From the NCBI GenBank assembly GCA_019240115.1, contig JAFAYV010000025.1, positions 1 to 64,000 of the forward strand: 64,000 bases of DNA. The letters run 5' to 3'. Positions within the stretch are counted from its first letter, which is position 1, and the number at the start of each line of letters is the position of its first letter. The translations under genes and the position numbers were made by a program. The stretch is from Solirubrobacterales bacterium. Lineage in GTDB: Bacteria > Actinomycetota > Thermoleophilia > Solirubrobacterales > Solirubrobacteraceae. A model generated the notes under the pieces. The model was not told the DNA's origin, did not search any database, and worked only from the letters and a program-made list of their open reading frames with translations. Shown here piece by piece: positions 36,802 through 44,543 of this stretch.

Positions 36802-37276
36802 CGGGCACCGCGGCGTCCGAGATGGTCTCCACGGTGCGCCACATGATCAGCGCGTCCTCGCCGTTGTCGCGGTAATAGCGCGGACGCGTGCCGGCGCAGC
36901 GGAAGTGCAGCCGTTCGTACAGCGCGATCGCGGGCGCGTTGGAGACGCGCACCTCGAGCGTGTACTGCTGCTCGGTCCCGGCGCGCTCGATCATCGCCTG
37001 AAGCAGCGCCTGGCCGATCCCGCGGCGGCGCCGGAGGGGCTCGACGGCGACGTTCATCAGATGCCAGACGGTGTCGTAACGCGAGCAGACGAGGTACCCG
37101 ACGAGGCGCCCGGTGTCGACGTCGGCCGCTGCGAGGCAGATCCCCGAGGGCTTGGAGAGCTCGAGCACGAACATCGCCAGCGACCAGGGCGTCGAGAACG
37201 CGCGGCGCTCGATCGCGATCACCTGCGGCAGATCCGAATAGCCGAGCGACCGGATCGTGAACGAGTCGGAGGTCAT
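36794..37276 (-). CDS. rimI: ribosomal protein S18-alanine N-acetyltransferase RimI-like
   Basis: 160 residues, GNAT fold. Starts MTSDSFTIRSLGYSDL; RRAFSTPWSLAMFVLEL near 24, acetyl-CoA loop RRRRGIGQALLQ near 88-98, and SNAPAIALYERLHF near 116 with the conserved Asn and Tyr. ATG at 37276 chosen because upstream codons are tandem repeat sequence. Standard partner of tsaB/tsaD; the acetylated protein may be S18 or another. Confidence 0.9.
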   Translation of the reverse strand: MTSDSFTIRSLGYSDLPQVIAIERRAFSTPWSLAMFVLELSKPSGICLAAADVDTGRLVGYLVCSRYDTVWHLMNVAVEPLRRRRGIGQALLQAMIERAGTEQQYTLEVRVSNAPAIALYERLHFRCAGTRPRYYRDNGEDALIMWRTVETISDAAVPDV

Positions 37277-37330
37277 CGGAGGGTGGCGGTCATCGGGGGT
37301 GGCGATCGTCGGGGGTGGCGGTCGAAGGCA
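37271..37330. repeat. 16-bp tandem repeat at the tsaB-rimI junction
   Basis: GTGGCGGTCATCGGGG-type units at 37283, 37299 and 37315, with a partial unit before them. The array holds the last codons and stop of tsaB (37290-37292) and the RimI start (37276). Confidence 0.8.
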
Positions 37331-38069
37331 TCGGGGAGTCGCGTTCCCGTGCGCGCAGGGCGATTTCGGCATCGGGCCGGCGCAGGTAGGCCGGCCGCAC
37401 CGCGTGGGGAGCCTCCGGCTCCAGCGCGCTCGCCAGCCGGCAGTGCGACAGCGCGCCGACCCGGTGCAGCGCCGACCCGTCGGACGCGACGAGGACGCCC
37501 GCCCGCTCCAGCGTCGTTCGGAACGCGACCGCCCCCTCGCCCACCGCCAGCCAGCGTCCGCCGCCCGCGCGCAGGGCGGCGGCGAACTCGTCGGGCGCGA
37601 GCGCCGCGGGGCGCAGCGACGGCGACGCCGCCGCCATGACCTCGGGATCGTGCGAGGGGGTCGACCAGCCCGCGGCGAACGCCTCGCCGCGGCGCGCGTC
37701 GAGCACGGCGAGCGCCGCCCGGCCGTGCTCGCAGGCGGCGAGCGCCGCGCCGCCCGCGAGCGCGCGCAGGGTGCAGACCCCGACGATCGGGATCGCGCGC
37801 GCGATGGCGAGCGCGCGGGCGGTGGCGATGCCGATCCGCAGGCCGGTGAACGTCCCGGGGCCGACGCCGACCGCGATCCGGTCGACGCCGTCCCAGTCGA
37901 CGCCGGCCTCTTGGAGCGTCTCGACGACGAGCCCCATCAGGCGCGGCGTGTGACGGGGACGCGCGCCCCGCGGCGGATCATCGCGCCGCCCCACCGCCGC
38001 GCCGGTCTCGGTGTCCAGCCAGGCGACCGTCGTCGCGCGCGTCGCCGTGTCGAGCCCGAGGATTCTCAT
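37290..38069 (-). CDS. tsaB: t6A synthesis scaffold protein TsaB
   Basis: 259 residues, inactive homologue and partner of TsaD. LGLDTATRATTVAWLD near 4 and GPGTFTGLRIGIATARAL near 69-86 are family signatures. The C-terminal tail (TATPDDRHPR) is encoded by a tandem repeat and is not conserved. Spacing of 13 bases to rimI and 29 from tsaE supports one operon. Confidence 0.94.
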   Translation of the reverse strand: MRILGLDTATRATTVAWLDTETGAAVGRRDDPPRGARPRHTPRLMGLVVETLQEAGVDWDGVDRIAVGVGPGTFTGLRIGIATARALAIARAIPIVGVCTLRALAGGAALAACEHGRAALAVLDARRGEAFAAGWSTPSHDPEVMAAASPSLRPAALAPDEFAAALRAGGGRWLAVGEGAVAFRTTLERAGVLVASDGSALHRVGALSHCRLASALEPEAPHAVRPAYLRRPDAEIALRARERDSPMPSTATPDDRHPR

Positions 38070-38098
38070 CGCGGATCAGCCGTTGGGAGCGAGGCGCG

Positions 38099-38512
38099 TC
38101 ATCGGACCTCCACGCGCCGCCGGCCGCCCCCGGCGTGCTCGAGGCTGACCCGGGCCACGATCCGGCCGAGGCCGGCGAGCGTCGGCTCCTCCCCCAGCGG
38201 CCACTCGACGAAGCCGATCGCGTCCGGGCCGAGGTAGTCGGCGAGCAGGTCGGGGTCCTCATCGGCGAGCGAGGCGACTCGGTAGAGGTCGACGTGGCCA
38301 ACCGGCACCGCCGCCGGATAGCGCTGCCCGATCGTGAACGTCGGGCTCGTGACCGGGCCGGGCACCCCGAGGCGGCGGCAGGCACCGCGCACGAACGTCG
38401 TCTTGCCCGCGCCGAGCTCGCCGGCGACGAGCACGACGTCCCCGGGGCGCAGGCGCGCCGCCAGGCGCGCGCCGAGCTCCTCGGTCTGCGCCGCGTCGAG
38501 CGATGTGAACAC
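38099..38512 (-). CDS. tsaE: t6A synthesis ATPase TsaE
   Basis: 137 residues. Walker A GELGAGKTTFVRG near 33-45, VTSPTFTIGQRY near 55, Walker-B-like HVDLYR near 74, and GFVEWPLG near 102. ATPase that drives the TsaB-TsaD cycle. The start is taken as the GTG at 38512 (FTSLDAAQTEELG follows, the usual N-terminus); another GTG at 38530 lies inside an 18-base palindrome. Confidence 0.93.
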   Translation of the reverse strand: MFTSLDAAQTEELGARLAARLRPGDVVLVAGELGAGKTTFVRGACRRLGVPGPVTSPTFTIGQRYPAAVPVGHVDLYRVASLADEDPDLLADYLGPDAIGFVEWPLGEEPTLAGLGRIVARVSLEHAGGGRRRVEVR

Positions 38513-38524
38513 GCCCCGCACCCC

Positions 38525-38542
38525 GGTCACTCTAGAGTGACC
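38525..38542. promoter_or_regulatory. 18-bp perfect palindrome between tsaE and the flippase gene
   Basis: GGTCACTCTAGAGTGACC is its own reverse complement. It lies 12 bases upstream of the chosen tsaE start and about 37 bases before the -10-like TACCGT (38579-38584) of the divergent flippase gene. A dimeric regulator could bind it. Confidence 0.55.
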
Positions 38543-38594
38543 CGCGCCGGCGTTTCGCGGGCCGACCTGCGGTTTCGCTACCGTCGGGCGGGTC

Positions 38595-39995
38595 ATGACT
38601 CCCGCGACCGACGAGGGCCGGGGACCGATGGCCGCGCTCATCGCCCGGATCACCGGCGGGCGCGAGGGCATGCCCACATCGGTGGCGCAGCTGCGTGGCT
38701 CCGAGACGGCCAAGGCGGCCGGGCTCGCCGGAGCGATGATCGCCAACAACGTCATCGCGCTCGGTTCGACGGTCGTTTTCGCGCGGCTTCTCGGCGACTA
38801 CGGCTCGCTCGCCGCGCTCGTCAGCTACTTCCTCATCCTGTCAGTCGTCGGGCAGGCGCTGCAGGTGGCGACCGCCCGCGAGGCGGTGCTCGGGCATCTC
38901 GGCGTCGGCGCCGGCCTCGAGGCGACCGTGCGCGACTGGTCGCGCGCCCTCGCTTGGTTCACGCTGGCGATCGCGGTCGTCTCGGTGCTCCTGCGGGCGC
39001 CGATCGCCGACGCCGTCGGCGTCCCGCACGATCGCTGGGCCGCCGCGCTCGGGCTTCCGGCCGGCGCCCTGTGGCTCGAGCTCTCGATCCTCCGCGGGGT
39101 GCTGCAGGGCGTCGGCGACTACGCCGGCGTCGGGCTGAGCCTCGTCGGCGAGCAGGGCTCGCGGCTGGTGCTCGGCGCGATCCTCGCCGCGTCCGGCCTC
39201 GGCGTGACCGGGGCCTATCTCGGCACGCCGCTGTCGTTCATCGCCATGGGCGCGTTCTGCGCCTGGCGCCTGCGCGGTCGCGTGCCGCGCGCGCCCGGCG
39301 AGGCTCCCAGAGCCGCGCTGTCGCTGCCCCGGCACGTCGCCCGGGCGTGGGCCCCGATCGCGGGCCTGATCGTCATCGCGGTGCTGCAGAACATCGACAT
39401 CATCGCCGCCAAGCACCGCTTCTCCACCTCGCTGGCAAGCTCCTACGGGGCAACCGCGGTCGCCGCCAAGGTCCTCATCTGGGTGGCGATGGGAGCGGGC
39501 TTCTATCTCGTGCCCGAGGTGTCGCGACGCCGCGCCGCCGGCGAGAGCACACGACCGATCCTCGGCCGCGCGCTCGCGATCATCGCTGTGTGCGCGGTCC
39601 CGGTGCTGCTCATCTTCGCCTTCGGATCGCATCCGCTGATCGAGGCCGCGTTCGGCGCCAAGCGCACCGGCGCGTCGGGGTCGCTGTTCGTGCTCGGCCT
39701 CGCCTTCACCGCGCTCTCCTGCACCTATCTGGCGATCCAGTATCTGCTCGCGCTGCGCCGCACCCGGTTCTTGGCGGCGATGGCGCTCGTCGCCGTCGCC
39801 GAGCCGATCCTGCTGCTCAACGCTTCGCGCCGACCGGCGGGCTTCGTCGCCGTCGCGCTCGCGGTGCAGCTCATCGGCGCGCTCGTCGCCTTCGCGTTCG
39901 CGCTGCGCCCCCAGGGTCCGACGCCCGATGCCAGCGGCCCGCCGGCGGAGCCGCTCGCCGCGCAGGCGCCGCAGGTGCCCGAGCCCGTCAGCTGA
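38595..39995 (+). CDS. polysaccharide/lipid flippase-like membrane protein (MOP superfamily)
   Basis: 466 residues with about 12 membrane helices (for instance AAGLAGAMIANNVIALGSTVVFARLLG near 42 in helix 1; LVSYFLILSVVGQAL near 76). Resembles Wzx-type or MurJ-like flippases; the second half begins after RAWAPIAGLIVIAVLQNIDI. The Pro/Ala tail is cytoplasmic. ATG with -10-like TACCGT ten bases ahead. Its exact lipid substrate is unknown. Confidence 0.75.
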   Translation: MTPATDEGRGPMAALIARITGGREGMPTSVAQLRGSETAKAAGLAGAMIANNVIALGSTVVFARLLGDYGSLAALVSYFLILSVVGQALQVATAREAVLGHLGVGAGLEATVRDWSRALAWFTLAIAVVSVLLRAPIADAVGVPHDRWAAALGLPAGALWLELSILRGVLQGVGDYAGVGLSLVGEQGSRLVLGAILAASGLGVTGAYLGTPLSFIAMGAFCAWRLRGRVPRAPGEAPRAALSLPRHVARAWAPIAGLIVIAVLQNIDIIAAKHRFSTSLASSYGATAVAAKVLIWVAMGAGFYLVPEVSRRRAAGESTRPILGRALAIIAVCAVPVLLIFAFGSHPLIEAAFGAKRTGASGSLFVLGLAFTALSCTYLAIQYLLALRRTRFLAAMALVAVAEPILLLNASRRPAGFVAVALAVQLIGALVAFAFALRPQGPTPDASGPPAEPLAAQAPQVPEPVS

Positions 39996-40004
39996 GAGAA
40001 GGAC

Positions 40005-40048
40005 GGCGTCAGAAGAGACCGAGCCGGGCGTCAGAAGAGACCGAGCTG
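40005..40048. repeat. 22-bp tandem duplication of the UDG gene end
   Basis: Two units (40005-40026, 40027-40048) containing GGCGTCAGAAGAGACCGAGC. On the minus strand the second encodes the last residues LGLF and stop of the uracil-DNA glycosylase; the first repeats them downstream of the stop. Confidence 0.8.
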
Positions 40049-40783
40049 GGCGTCGGCGACCGGGGGCGCGACGGCCTCGGGAAGGTCCATCGCGTCCGCC
40101 GCGTCCGCCGCCGCCGCGCCGGCCGCCTCGGCGGAGCGCGGCGGGGGCTCGGGCTCGGCGGGCTCGGGCACCGGCTCGATCGGCTCGGGCTGGGGCGGGG
40201 CGCCGAGGCTCAGCAGCTCCGGGATGCGGTGGAAGTCGGCGCGCAGCGTCTCGAGCGTCGACGGCGTGTAGAGCGCGGCGGCCGGATGATAAAGGGGGTA
40301 CAGACGGACCGCCCGCGGCCCGATGGTGCGGACCTCCTCCCGTCCGTGCAGGCGCGAGATGCCGGTCGTGTCCTCGCGCAGCAGCTTGGTCGAGAAGTTG
40401 CCCAGCGTGCAGATGACCGTCGGCTCGATCAGCGCCACCTGGCGGCGCAGATACCCGTGGCAGGACTCGATCTCGTGCGGATGGGGATCGCGGTTGTTCG
40501 GTGGACGGCACTTGACCGTGTTGGCGATGAACACGTCGCCGCGATCGAGGCCGATCTCGCCGAGGAGCTTCTCGAGCAGCTTCCCGGCCTGGCCGACGAA
40601 GGGCAGCCCCTGCCTGTCCTCGTTGGCGCCGGGCGCCTCCCCGATGAACATGAGGTCGGCGTCGGCGTTGCCCGAGCCGAAGACGACCGTCGTCCGCGTC
40701 CGGTGCAGCGGACAGGCGACGCAGCCCTGCGCCTCCTCGTAGACCGACTTGAGCATCTCGCGGCGCTCGTGAGCGGTTGCCAC
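40031..40783 (-). CDS. family-4 uracil-DNA glycosylase with C-terminal clamp-binding peptide
   Basis: 250 residues; core about 1-190. [17 protein letters not shown] near 49 is the uracil pocket, Cys ligands for a 4Fe-4S cluster are in QGCVACPL near 19-26, [10 protein letters not shown] near 90 and HGYLRR, and YHPAAALY near 164 is the second active motif. Removes uracil from DNA. The last 60 residues are a Pro/Glu/Ala-rich tether that ends in QLGLF, which matches the beta-clamp-binding consensus QLxLF. Predicted leaderless: TAGGAT (40790-40795), six bases before the GTG. Confidence 0.9.
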   Translation of the reverse strand: MATAHERREMLKSVYEEAQGCVACPLHRTRTTVVFGSGNADADLMFIGEAPGANEDRQGLPFVGQAGKLLEKLLGEIGLDRGDVFIANTVKCRPPNNRDPHPHEIESCHGYLRRQVALIEPTVICTLGNFSTKLLREDTTGISRLHGREEVRTIGPRAVRLYPLYHPAAALYTPSTLETLRADFHRIPELLSLGAPPQPEPIEPVPEPAEPEPPPRSAEAAGAAAADAADAMDLPEAVAPPVADAQLGLF

Positions 40784-40894
40784 GGCGCGATCCTACGACC
40801 CGTTATCCTGTCCGTCGCCGGCCGTGACCGCTCAGCGGTACGGACCCCCGCAAACAGCAGGAAATAATCACCACCACCGACCGGTATCTCTGAC

Positions 40895-41818
40895 GTGGGA
40901 ACTGGAACGGCACCCGACATTCCCTCCGCGCACGCCGTCACGCTGAAGGTCGTCCGCACGATCGCCGAGCTGCGCGCCGAGCTCGGGCCGGGCCGGCGCC
41001 GTTCCTCGGAGCCCTCGGTGGGGCTCGTGCCGACGATGGGCGCGTTCCACGAGGGCCACCTGTCGCTCATGCGCCGCGCCCGCGCGGCCTGCGACGTCGT
41101 CGTCGTGTCGCTGTTCGTCAACCCCTCGCAGTTCAACGACGCCTCCGACCTCGCCGCCTATCCGCGCGACGAGGCGCGCGATCGCGCGCTCGCCGCCGCG
41201 CTGGGGATCGACTACCTGTTCGTGCCGGCGCCCGAGGCGATCTATCCGCCCGGCTTCGCCACCACCGTCGTCGTCGATGGGGTCACCGCGGGCCTGGAGA
41301 CCGCGCACCGCGGGCCCGAGCACTTCCGGGGGGTCGCCACGGTCGTCGCCAAGCTGCTGAACATCGTCGCGCCCGACGTCGTCTACTTCGGCCAGAAGGA
41401 CGCGCAGCAGGCGGCGACGGTCAAGCGGATGGTGCGCGACCTCGACATGCCGGTGCGGGTCGACGTCTGCCCGACGGTGCGCGGCGCCGACGGGCTCGCG
41501 CTCTCGAGCCGCAACGTCCTGCTCGGCGCCGAGGAGCGGGAGCGGGCGCCGGCGCTGCACCGCGCGCTCCGCGCCGTCGCGGACCGGCTGCTCGCCGGAG
41601 AGCGCGACCCCGAGCGCGCCGTCGCCGCCGGGCAGGCCGAGCTGTGGGCCGCGGGCCTTGTGGCGGAGTACCTGCTGGTCGTCGACCCGGCGACGATGGT
41701 CCCCCTGCAGCGGGTCGACGGCGAGGCGCTCGTCGTCGTCGCCGCCCGCCTCGGGGCGGTGCGGCTCATCGACAACCTGCCGGTGATGCCCGCCCCGGTC
41801 GTCGCCGGAGTCCACTGA
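40895..41818 (+). CDS. panC: pantothenate synthetase
   Basis: 307 residues. PTMGAFHEGHLSLM near 44-57 (HIGH-type motif), NPSQFND near 77, YFGQKDAQQAATV near 165 and SSRNVLL near 203. Joins pantoate to beta-alanine with ATP. GTG at 40895 is the only start before the conserved core; TATCTC is near but no clear promoter or Shine-Dalgarno. Followed by panB after 18 bases. Confidence 0.95.
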   Translation: MGTGTAPDIPSAHAVTLKVVRTIAELRAELGPGRRRSSEPSVGLVPTMGAFHEGHLSLMRRARAACDVVVVSLFVNPSQFNDASDLAAYPRDEARDRALAAALGIDYLFVPAPEAIYPPGFATTVVVDGVTAGLETAHRGPEHFRGVATVVAKLLNIVAPDVVYFGQKDAQQAATVKRMVRDLDMPVRVDVCPTVRGADGLALSSRNVLLGAEERERAPALHRALRAVADRLLAGERDPERAVAAGQAELWAAGLVAEYLLVVDPATMVPLQRVDGEALVVVAARLGAVRLIDNLPVMPAPVVAGVH

Positions 41819-41836
41819 GAGCAGCGGCGCGCACCC

Positions 41837-42730
41837 ATGTCCGCCACCCCGCCGATCACGATGCCCGCGAGCCTCGATGCGCCGCTCCCGATGACGCTGC
41901 CGCGGCTGGCCGAGAAGAAGGCGCTCGGCGAGCCGATCGTCATGGTCACCGCCTACGACTACCCGTCGGCGCGGGTCGCCGAGGGCGCGGGCGTCGATGT
42001 CGTGCTCGTCGGCGACTCGGGTGCGATGACGGTGCTCGGCTATCCCTCCACGGTCCCGGTGTCGACCGAGGAGATGCTCATGCTGGCGGCCGCCGCGCGC
42101 CGGGGCCTGCGTGCCCCGCTGCTTGTCGGCGACCTGCCGTTCGGGTCCTACGAGGGCTCCGACGAGCAGGCCGTGGCCACCGCCCAGCGGTTCGTCAAGG
42201 AGGCGGGGTGCGATGCCGTCAAGCTCGAGCGCGGCGGCACGAGCGCTCAGCGCGCGCAGGCGGTCGTCGCCGCCGGGATCCCGGTCATGGGCCACGTGGG
42301 ACTGACTCCCCAGACGGCGACCGCGCTCGGCGGCTATCGGGCGCAGGCGCGAACCGCGGCGGCGGCGCTCGCGGTCGCCCGAGAGGCGCTCGACCTCCAA
42401 CAGGCGGGATGCTTCTCGATCGTGCTGGAGGCGATCCCGGCCGCGGTGACCGCCGAGCTCATGCCCCGGATGCGGGTGCCGGTGATCGGGATCGGCGCCG
42501 GCCCCGACACCGACGGCCAGGTGCTCGTCTTCCACGATCTGCTCGGGCTCTACGACGGCCGCCAAGCGCGATTTGCCAAGCGTTATGCCGACCTGGGAGG
42601 CGAGATGCTCGCTGCGGTGATGCGCTATGCGGACGACGTCCGAGCCCGTGCGTTCCCCGCGTCCGAGCACTGCTATTCGATCGACGAAGCGCAGCTCGAG
42701 GGCTTCCGGTCAAAGCTCGCGGGTCAGTAG
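41837..42730 (+). CDS. panB: 3-methyl-2-oxobutanoate hydroxymethyltransferase
   Basis: 297 residues. MVTAYDYPSARVAEGAGVDV near 35-54, VGDSGAMTVLGY near 56-67 (metal-binding Asp), KLERG near 131, MGHVGLTPQ near 152 and the catalytic Glu in VLEAIP near 195. First step of pantothenate synthesis; same operon as panC. The 3' end is the first copy of a 46-base tandem repeat. Confidence 0.95.
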   Translation: MSATPPITMPASLDAPLPMTLPRLAEKKALGEPIVMVTAYDYPSARVAEGAGVDVVLVGDSGAMTVLGYPSTVPVSTEEMLMLAAAARRGLRAPLLVGDLPFGSYEGSDEQAVATAQRFVKEAGCDAVKLERGGTSAQRAQAVVAAGIPVMGHVGLTPQTATALGGYRAQARTAAAALAVAREALDLQQAGCFSIVLEAIPAAVTAELMPRMRVPVIGIGAGPDTDGQVLVFHDLLGLYDGRQARFAKRYADLGGEMLAAVMRYADDVRARAFPASEHCYSIDEAQLEGFRSKLAGQ

Positions 42731-42832
42731 GAACCGCGGGCTCGAGGGCTTCCGGACAGAGCTTGCGGGCCAGTGGGAACCGGGGGCTCGAGGGCTTCCG
42801 GACCGACCTTGCGGGCCAGTAGGATCCGCGGT
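42695..42832 (+). repeat. 46-bp tandem repeat x 3 from the panB end
   Basis: Units at 42695, 42741 and 42787, each starting CTCGAGGGCTTCCGG. Unit 1 holds the last panB codons and stop. The position that is TAGGAA in unit 1 and TGGGAA in unit 2 is TAGGAT in unit 3, where it forms a -10-like box for the DUF47 gene. Confidence 0.92.
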
Positions 42833-42836
42833 GGAG

Positions 42837-43463
42837 ATGCCGCGCTTCACCCAGGTGTTCACCCCCCGGGACCGGACGTACTTCGAGCTCTTCGAGGAGG
42901 CGGGCCAGAACATGCTCGAGGCGTCGAGCCTGCTCTACGACCTGCTGCTCAACTATCCCGACGACAAGCACCTCGCCGGCGAGATCCTCGACCTCGAGCA
43001 CGAGGGGGACCGGATCACGCACGAGATCATCAGCCGGCTCAACCACACGTCCGCGGCCCCGATCGACCGCGAGGACATCCTCGCCCTCGCCTCGGCGCTC
43101 GACGACATCGTCGACTACACCGAGGAGGTCGCCGACTACCTCGGGCTGTACAAGATCGAGGCTCCGATGGACCAGTCGATCCAGCTCGCGCGCGTGCTCA
43201 AGCACGCCTGCACCGAGGTCGCCGAGGCAATCTCCCAGCTGCACGCCTTCCGCGACATCTCCCGCCACACCGTCGAGGTCAACCGCCTCGAGAACGAGGG
43301 CGACCGCATCACCCGCGAGGCGGTCGCCTCGCTGTTTGACGGTGGCATCGATCCGATGGTCGTCATCCGCTGGAAGGACCTGTTCGAGCGCCTCGAGGCT
43401 GCGATCGACGCCACCGAAACGGCGGCGCACATCCTCGAGGGCATCGTCATCAAGAACTCCTGA
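42837..43463 (+). CDS. DUF47 / PhoU-like phosphate transport regulator
   Basis: 208 residues, all-helical. Asp/Glu-rich metal motifs LDLEHEGDRITHEI near 57 and VNRLENEGDRITREA near 143 are the DUF47/PhoU signature; AGQNMLEASSLLYDLL near 22. Such proteins partner a Pit-type phosphate transporter; no pit gene follows in the window. ATG at 42837; a GTG at 42831 is five bases from TAGGAT, so either start could serve a leaderless mRNA. Confidence 0.88.
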   Translation: MPRFTQVFTPRDRTYFELFEEAGQNMLEASSLLYDLLLNYPDDKHLAGEILDLEHEGDRITHEIISRLNHTSAAPIDREDILALASALDDIVDYTEEVADYLGLYKIEAPMDQSIQLARVLKHACTEVAEAISQLHAFRDISRHTVEVNRLENEGDRITREAVASLFDGGIDPMVVIRWKDLFERLEAAIDATETAAHILEGIVIKNS

Positions 43464-43467
43464 CGGC

Positions 43468-44055
43468 TCAGCCGCGCACGGAGCGCAGCACCCGCGCCGG
43501 CGCGCCCGCCGCGACCGAGAATGCCGGAACGTCCGCGGTGATCACCGAGTTGGCGCCGATCACGCACCGCTCGCCGACCGTCACCCCGCTCGTGACCACG
43601 ACGTTGGCGCCGCACCACACGTTGTCGGCGACCCGCGTCGGGCCCTTGGAGCGAAACCCCTGCCAGGTGATCGGCAGCTCGGGGTCGTCGACCCGATGGT
43701 CGGCATCGGTGATGAAGCAGCCGTTGGCGAACATGCAGTGATCGCCGATCTCGACGAGGTGCAGCGACGCCACGGTGACGCCGAGGTTCAGGAAGGTCCC
43801 GGCCCCGATCCGCACCCGCGCCCGGTCAGGCGCGGTGATCCACACCCCGGGCTCGAACAGCGTCCCCTCCCCCACCTCGAGTCGTCCCTCGAGCAGCGCT
43901 TCGAGCACGTTGCCGTTGATCGGCCAGCGCGCGAACGCGCCGCGGCGCATCAGCTCCCAGTGGATCCGGGCTCGGTTCCACGGCAGCGTGTTGCGCTCAT
44001 ACCAGCGCCACTTCTGCGCCCATAGGAGGGCTCGCGAGGCGGTCGGCTCGGTCAC
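43468..44055 (-). CDS. hexapeptide-repeat acyltransferase
   Basis: 195 residues, left-handed beta-helix. Hexapeptide motifs run from about 70 (VRIGAGTFLNLGV) to 170 (VTVGERCVIGANSVITADV), with the active-site-type ITDADHRVDD near 113 as in maltose/galactoside O-acetyltransferases. Acceptor unknown. GTG start; convergent with DUF47, with only 4 bases between the stops. Confidence 0.85.
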   Translation of the reverse strand: MTEPTASRALLWAQKWRWYERNTLPWNRARIHWELMRRGAFARWPINGNVLEALLEGRLEVGEGTLFEPGVWITAPDRARVRIGAGTFLNLGVTVASLHLVEIGDHCMFANGCFITDADHRVDDPELPITWQGFRSKGPTRVADNVWCGANVVVTSGVTVGERCVIGANSVITADVPAFSVAAGAPARVLRSVRG

Positions 44056-44120
44056 CTTCGGATTCTCCCACGTTGGGCTCCGGCTGAGACTGGCGTCGTC
44101 CGGGGGCGGGTAAGACGGGC

Positions 44121-44463
44121 GCCCGCGCGGCGCAGCGCGTCACCGGTGGTGCGCGGCGGCACCGGGGCACCGACGAACACAAGCTGCGCCGGAGCGGGGC
44201 CCGTCCACCCGCCCCCGCCTGGCGCCGGAGCACCCGGGCGCGGAGCCTCGCGCGGGCCCGCGGGACCTCGCGCGCGATCGGTCGCTCGCGGCGGCCGGGC
44301 GTCGCTGGCTGACCCGCGAGGCTGTGGGGCCGCCGCGCCCTTGCACCGCGAGGCGGTCGGTGCGGCGGGGCGCTCGGTAGTCGCCGACGCCGCCCTTGTG
44401 TTCGTCGGCGCCCCGACCACGCAACGCGCCCTCTGGTAACGCGGGCGGCGCCCGGCGACTACC
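44121..44463. repeat. dispersed repeat R3, copy B, with 20-bp inverted arms
   Basis: The 451-base gap before uvrA contains no gene. It aligns at both ends with 16478-16700 (GGCGCAGCGCGT, GCGGCACCGGGG, ACACAAGCTGCGCCG; right end CGCCCTTGT and AACGCGGGCG). The arms GGGGCACCGACGAACACAAG (44164-44183) and its inverse at 44395-44414 match at 19 of 20 positions and enclose a 251-base unit. Confidence 0.7.
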
Positions 44464-44543
44464 GATGCGCGCCGCCGCCCGCCACCCCCTGAGGAGCGCC
44501 CGGCGACTACCGATGCGCGCTGCCGCTCGCCGACCGACGCCGA
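44448..44543. repeat. 48-bp duplication of the uvrA 3' end
   Basis: Imperfect units at 44448-44495 and 44496-44543 share GCGCCCGGCGACTACCGA. The second holds the UvrA stop (44507-44509) and last codons; the first repeats them downstream. Confidence 0.7.

Noticed and set aside
37277-37372. N-terminal extension of rimI
   Set aside because: Encoded by the 16-base tandem repeat and the tsaB end; not GNAT sequence.
40800-40894. Riboswitch or long leader before panC
   Set aside because: No recognisable conserved fold or motif; just a 111-base divergent gap.
42695-42832. CRISPR-like array at the panB end
   Set aside because: Units are directly abutting without spacers and begin in coding sequence; plain tandem repeat. 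No cas genes in the window.
44146-44439. 97-codon frame in repeat R3
   Set aside because: Lies wholly within the repeat and is Gly/Ala/Arg filler.
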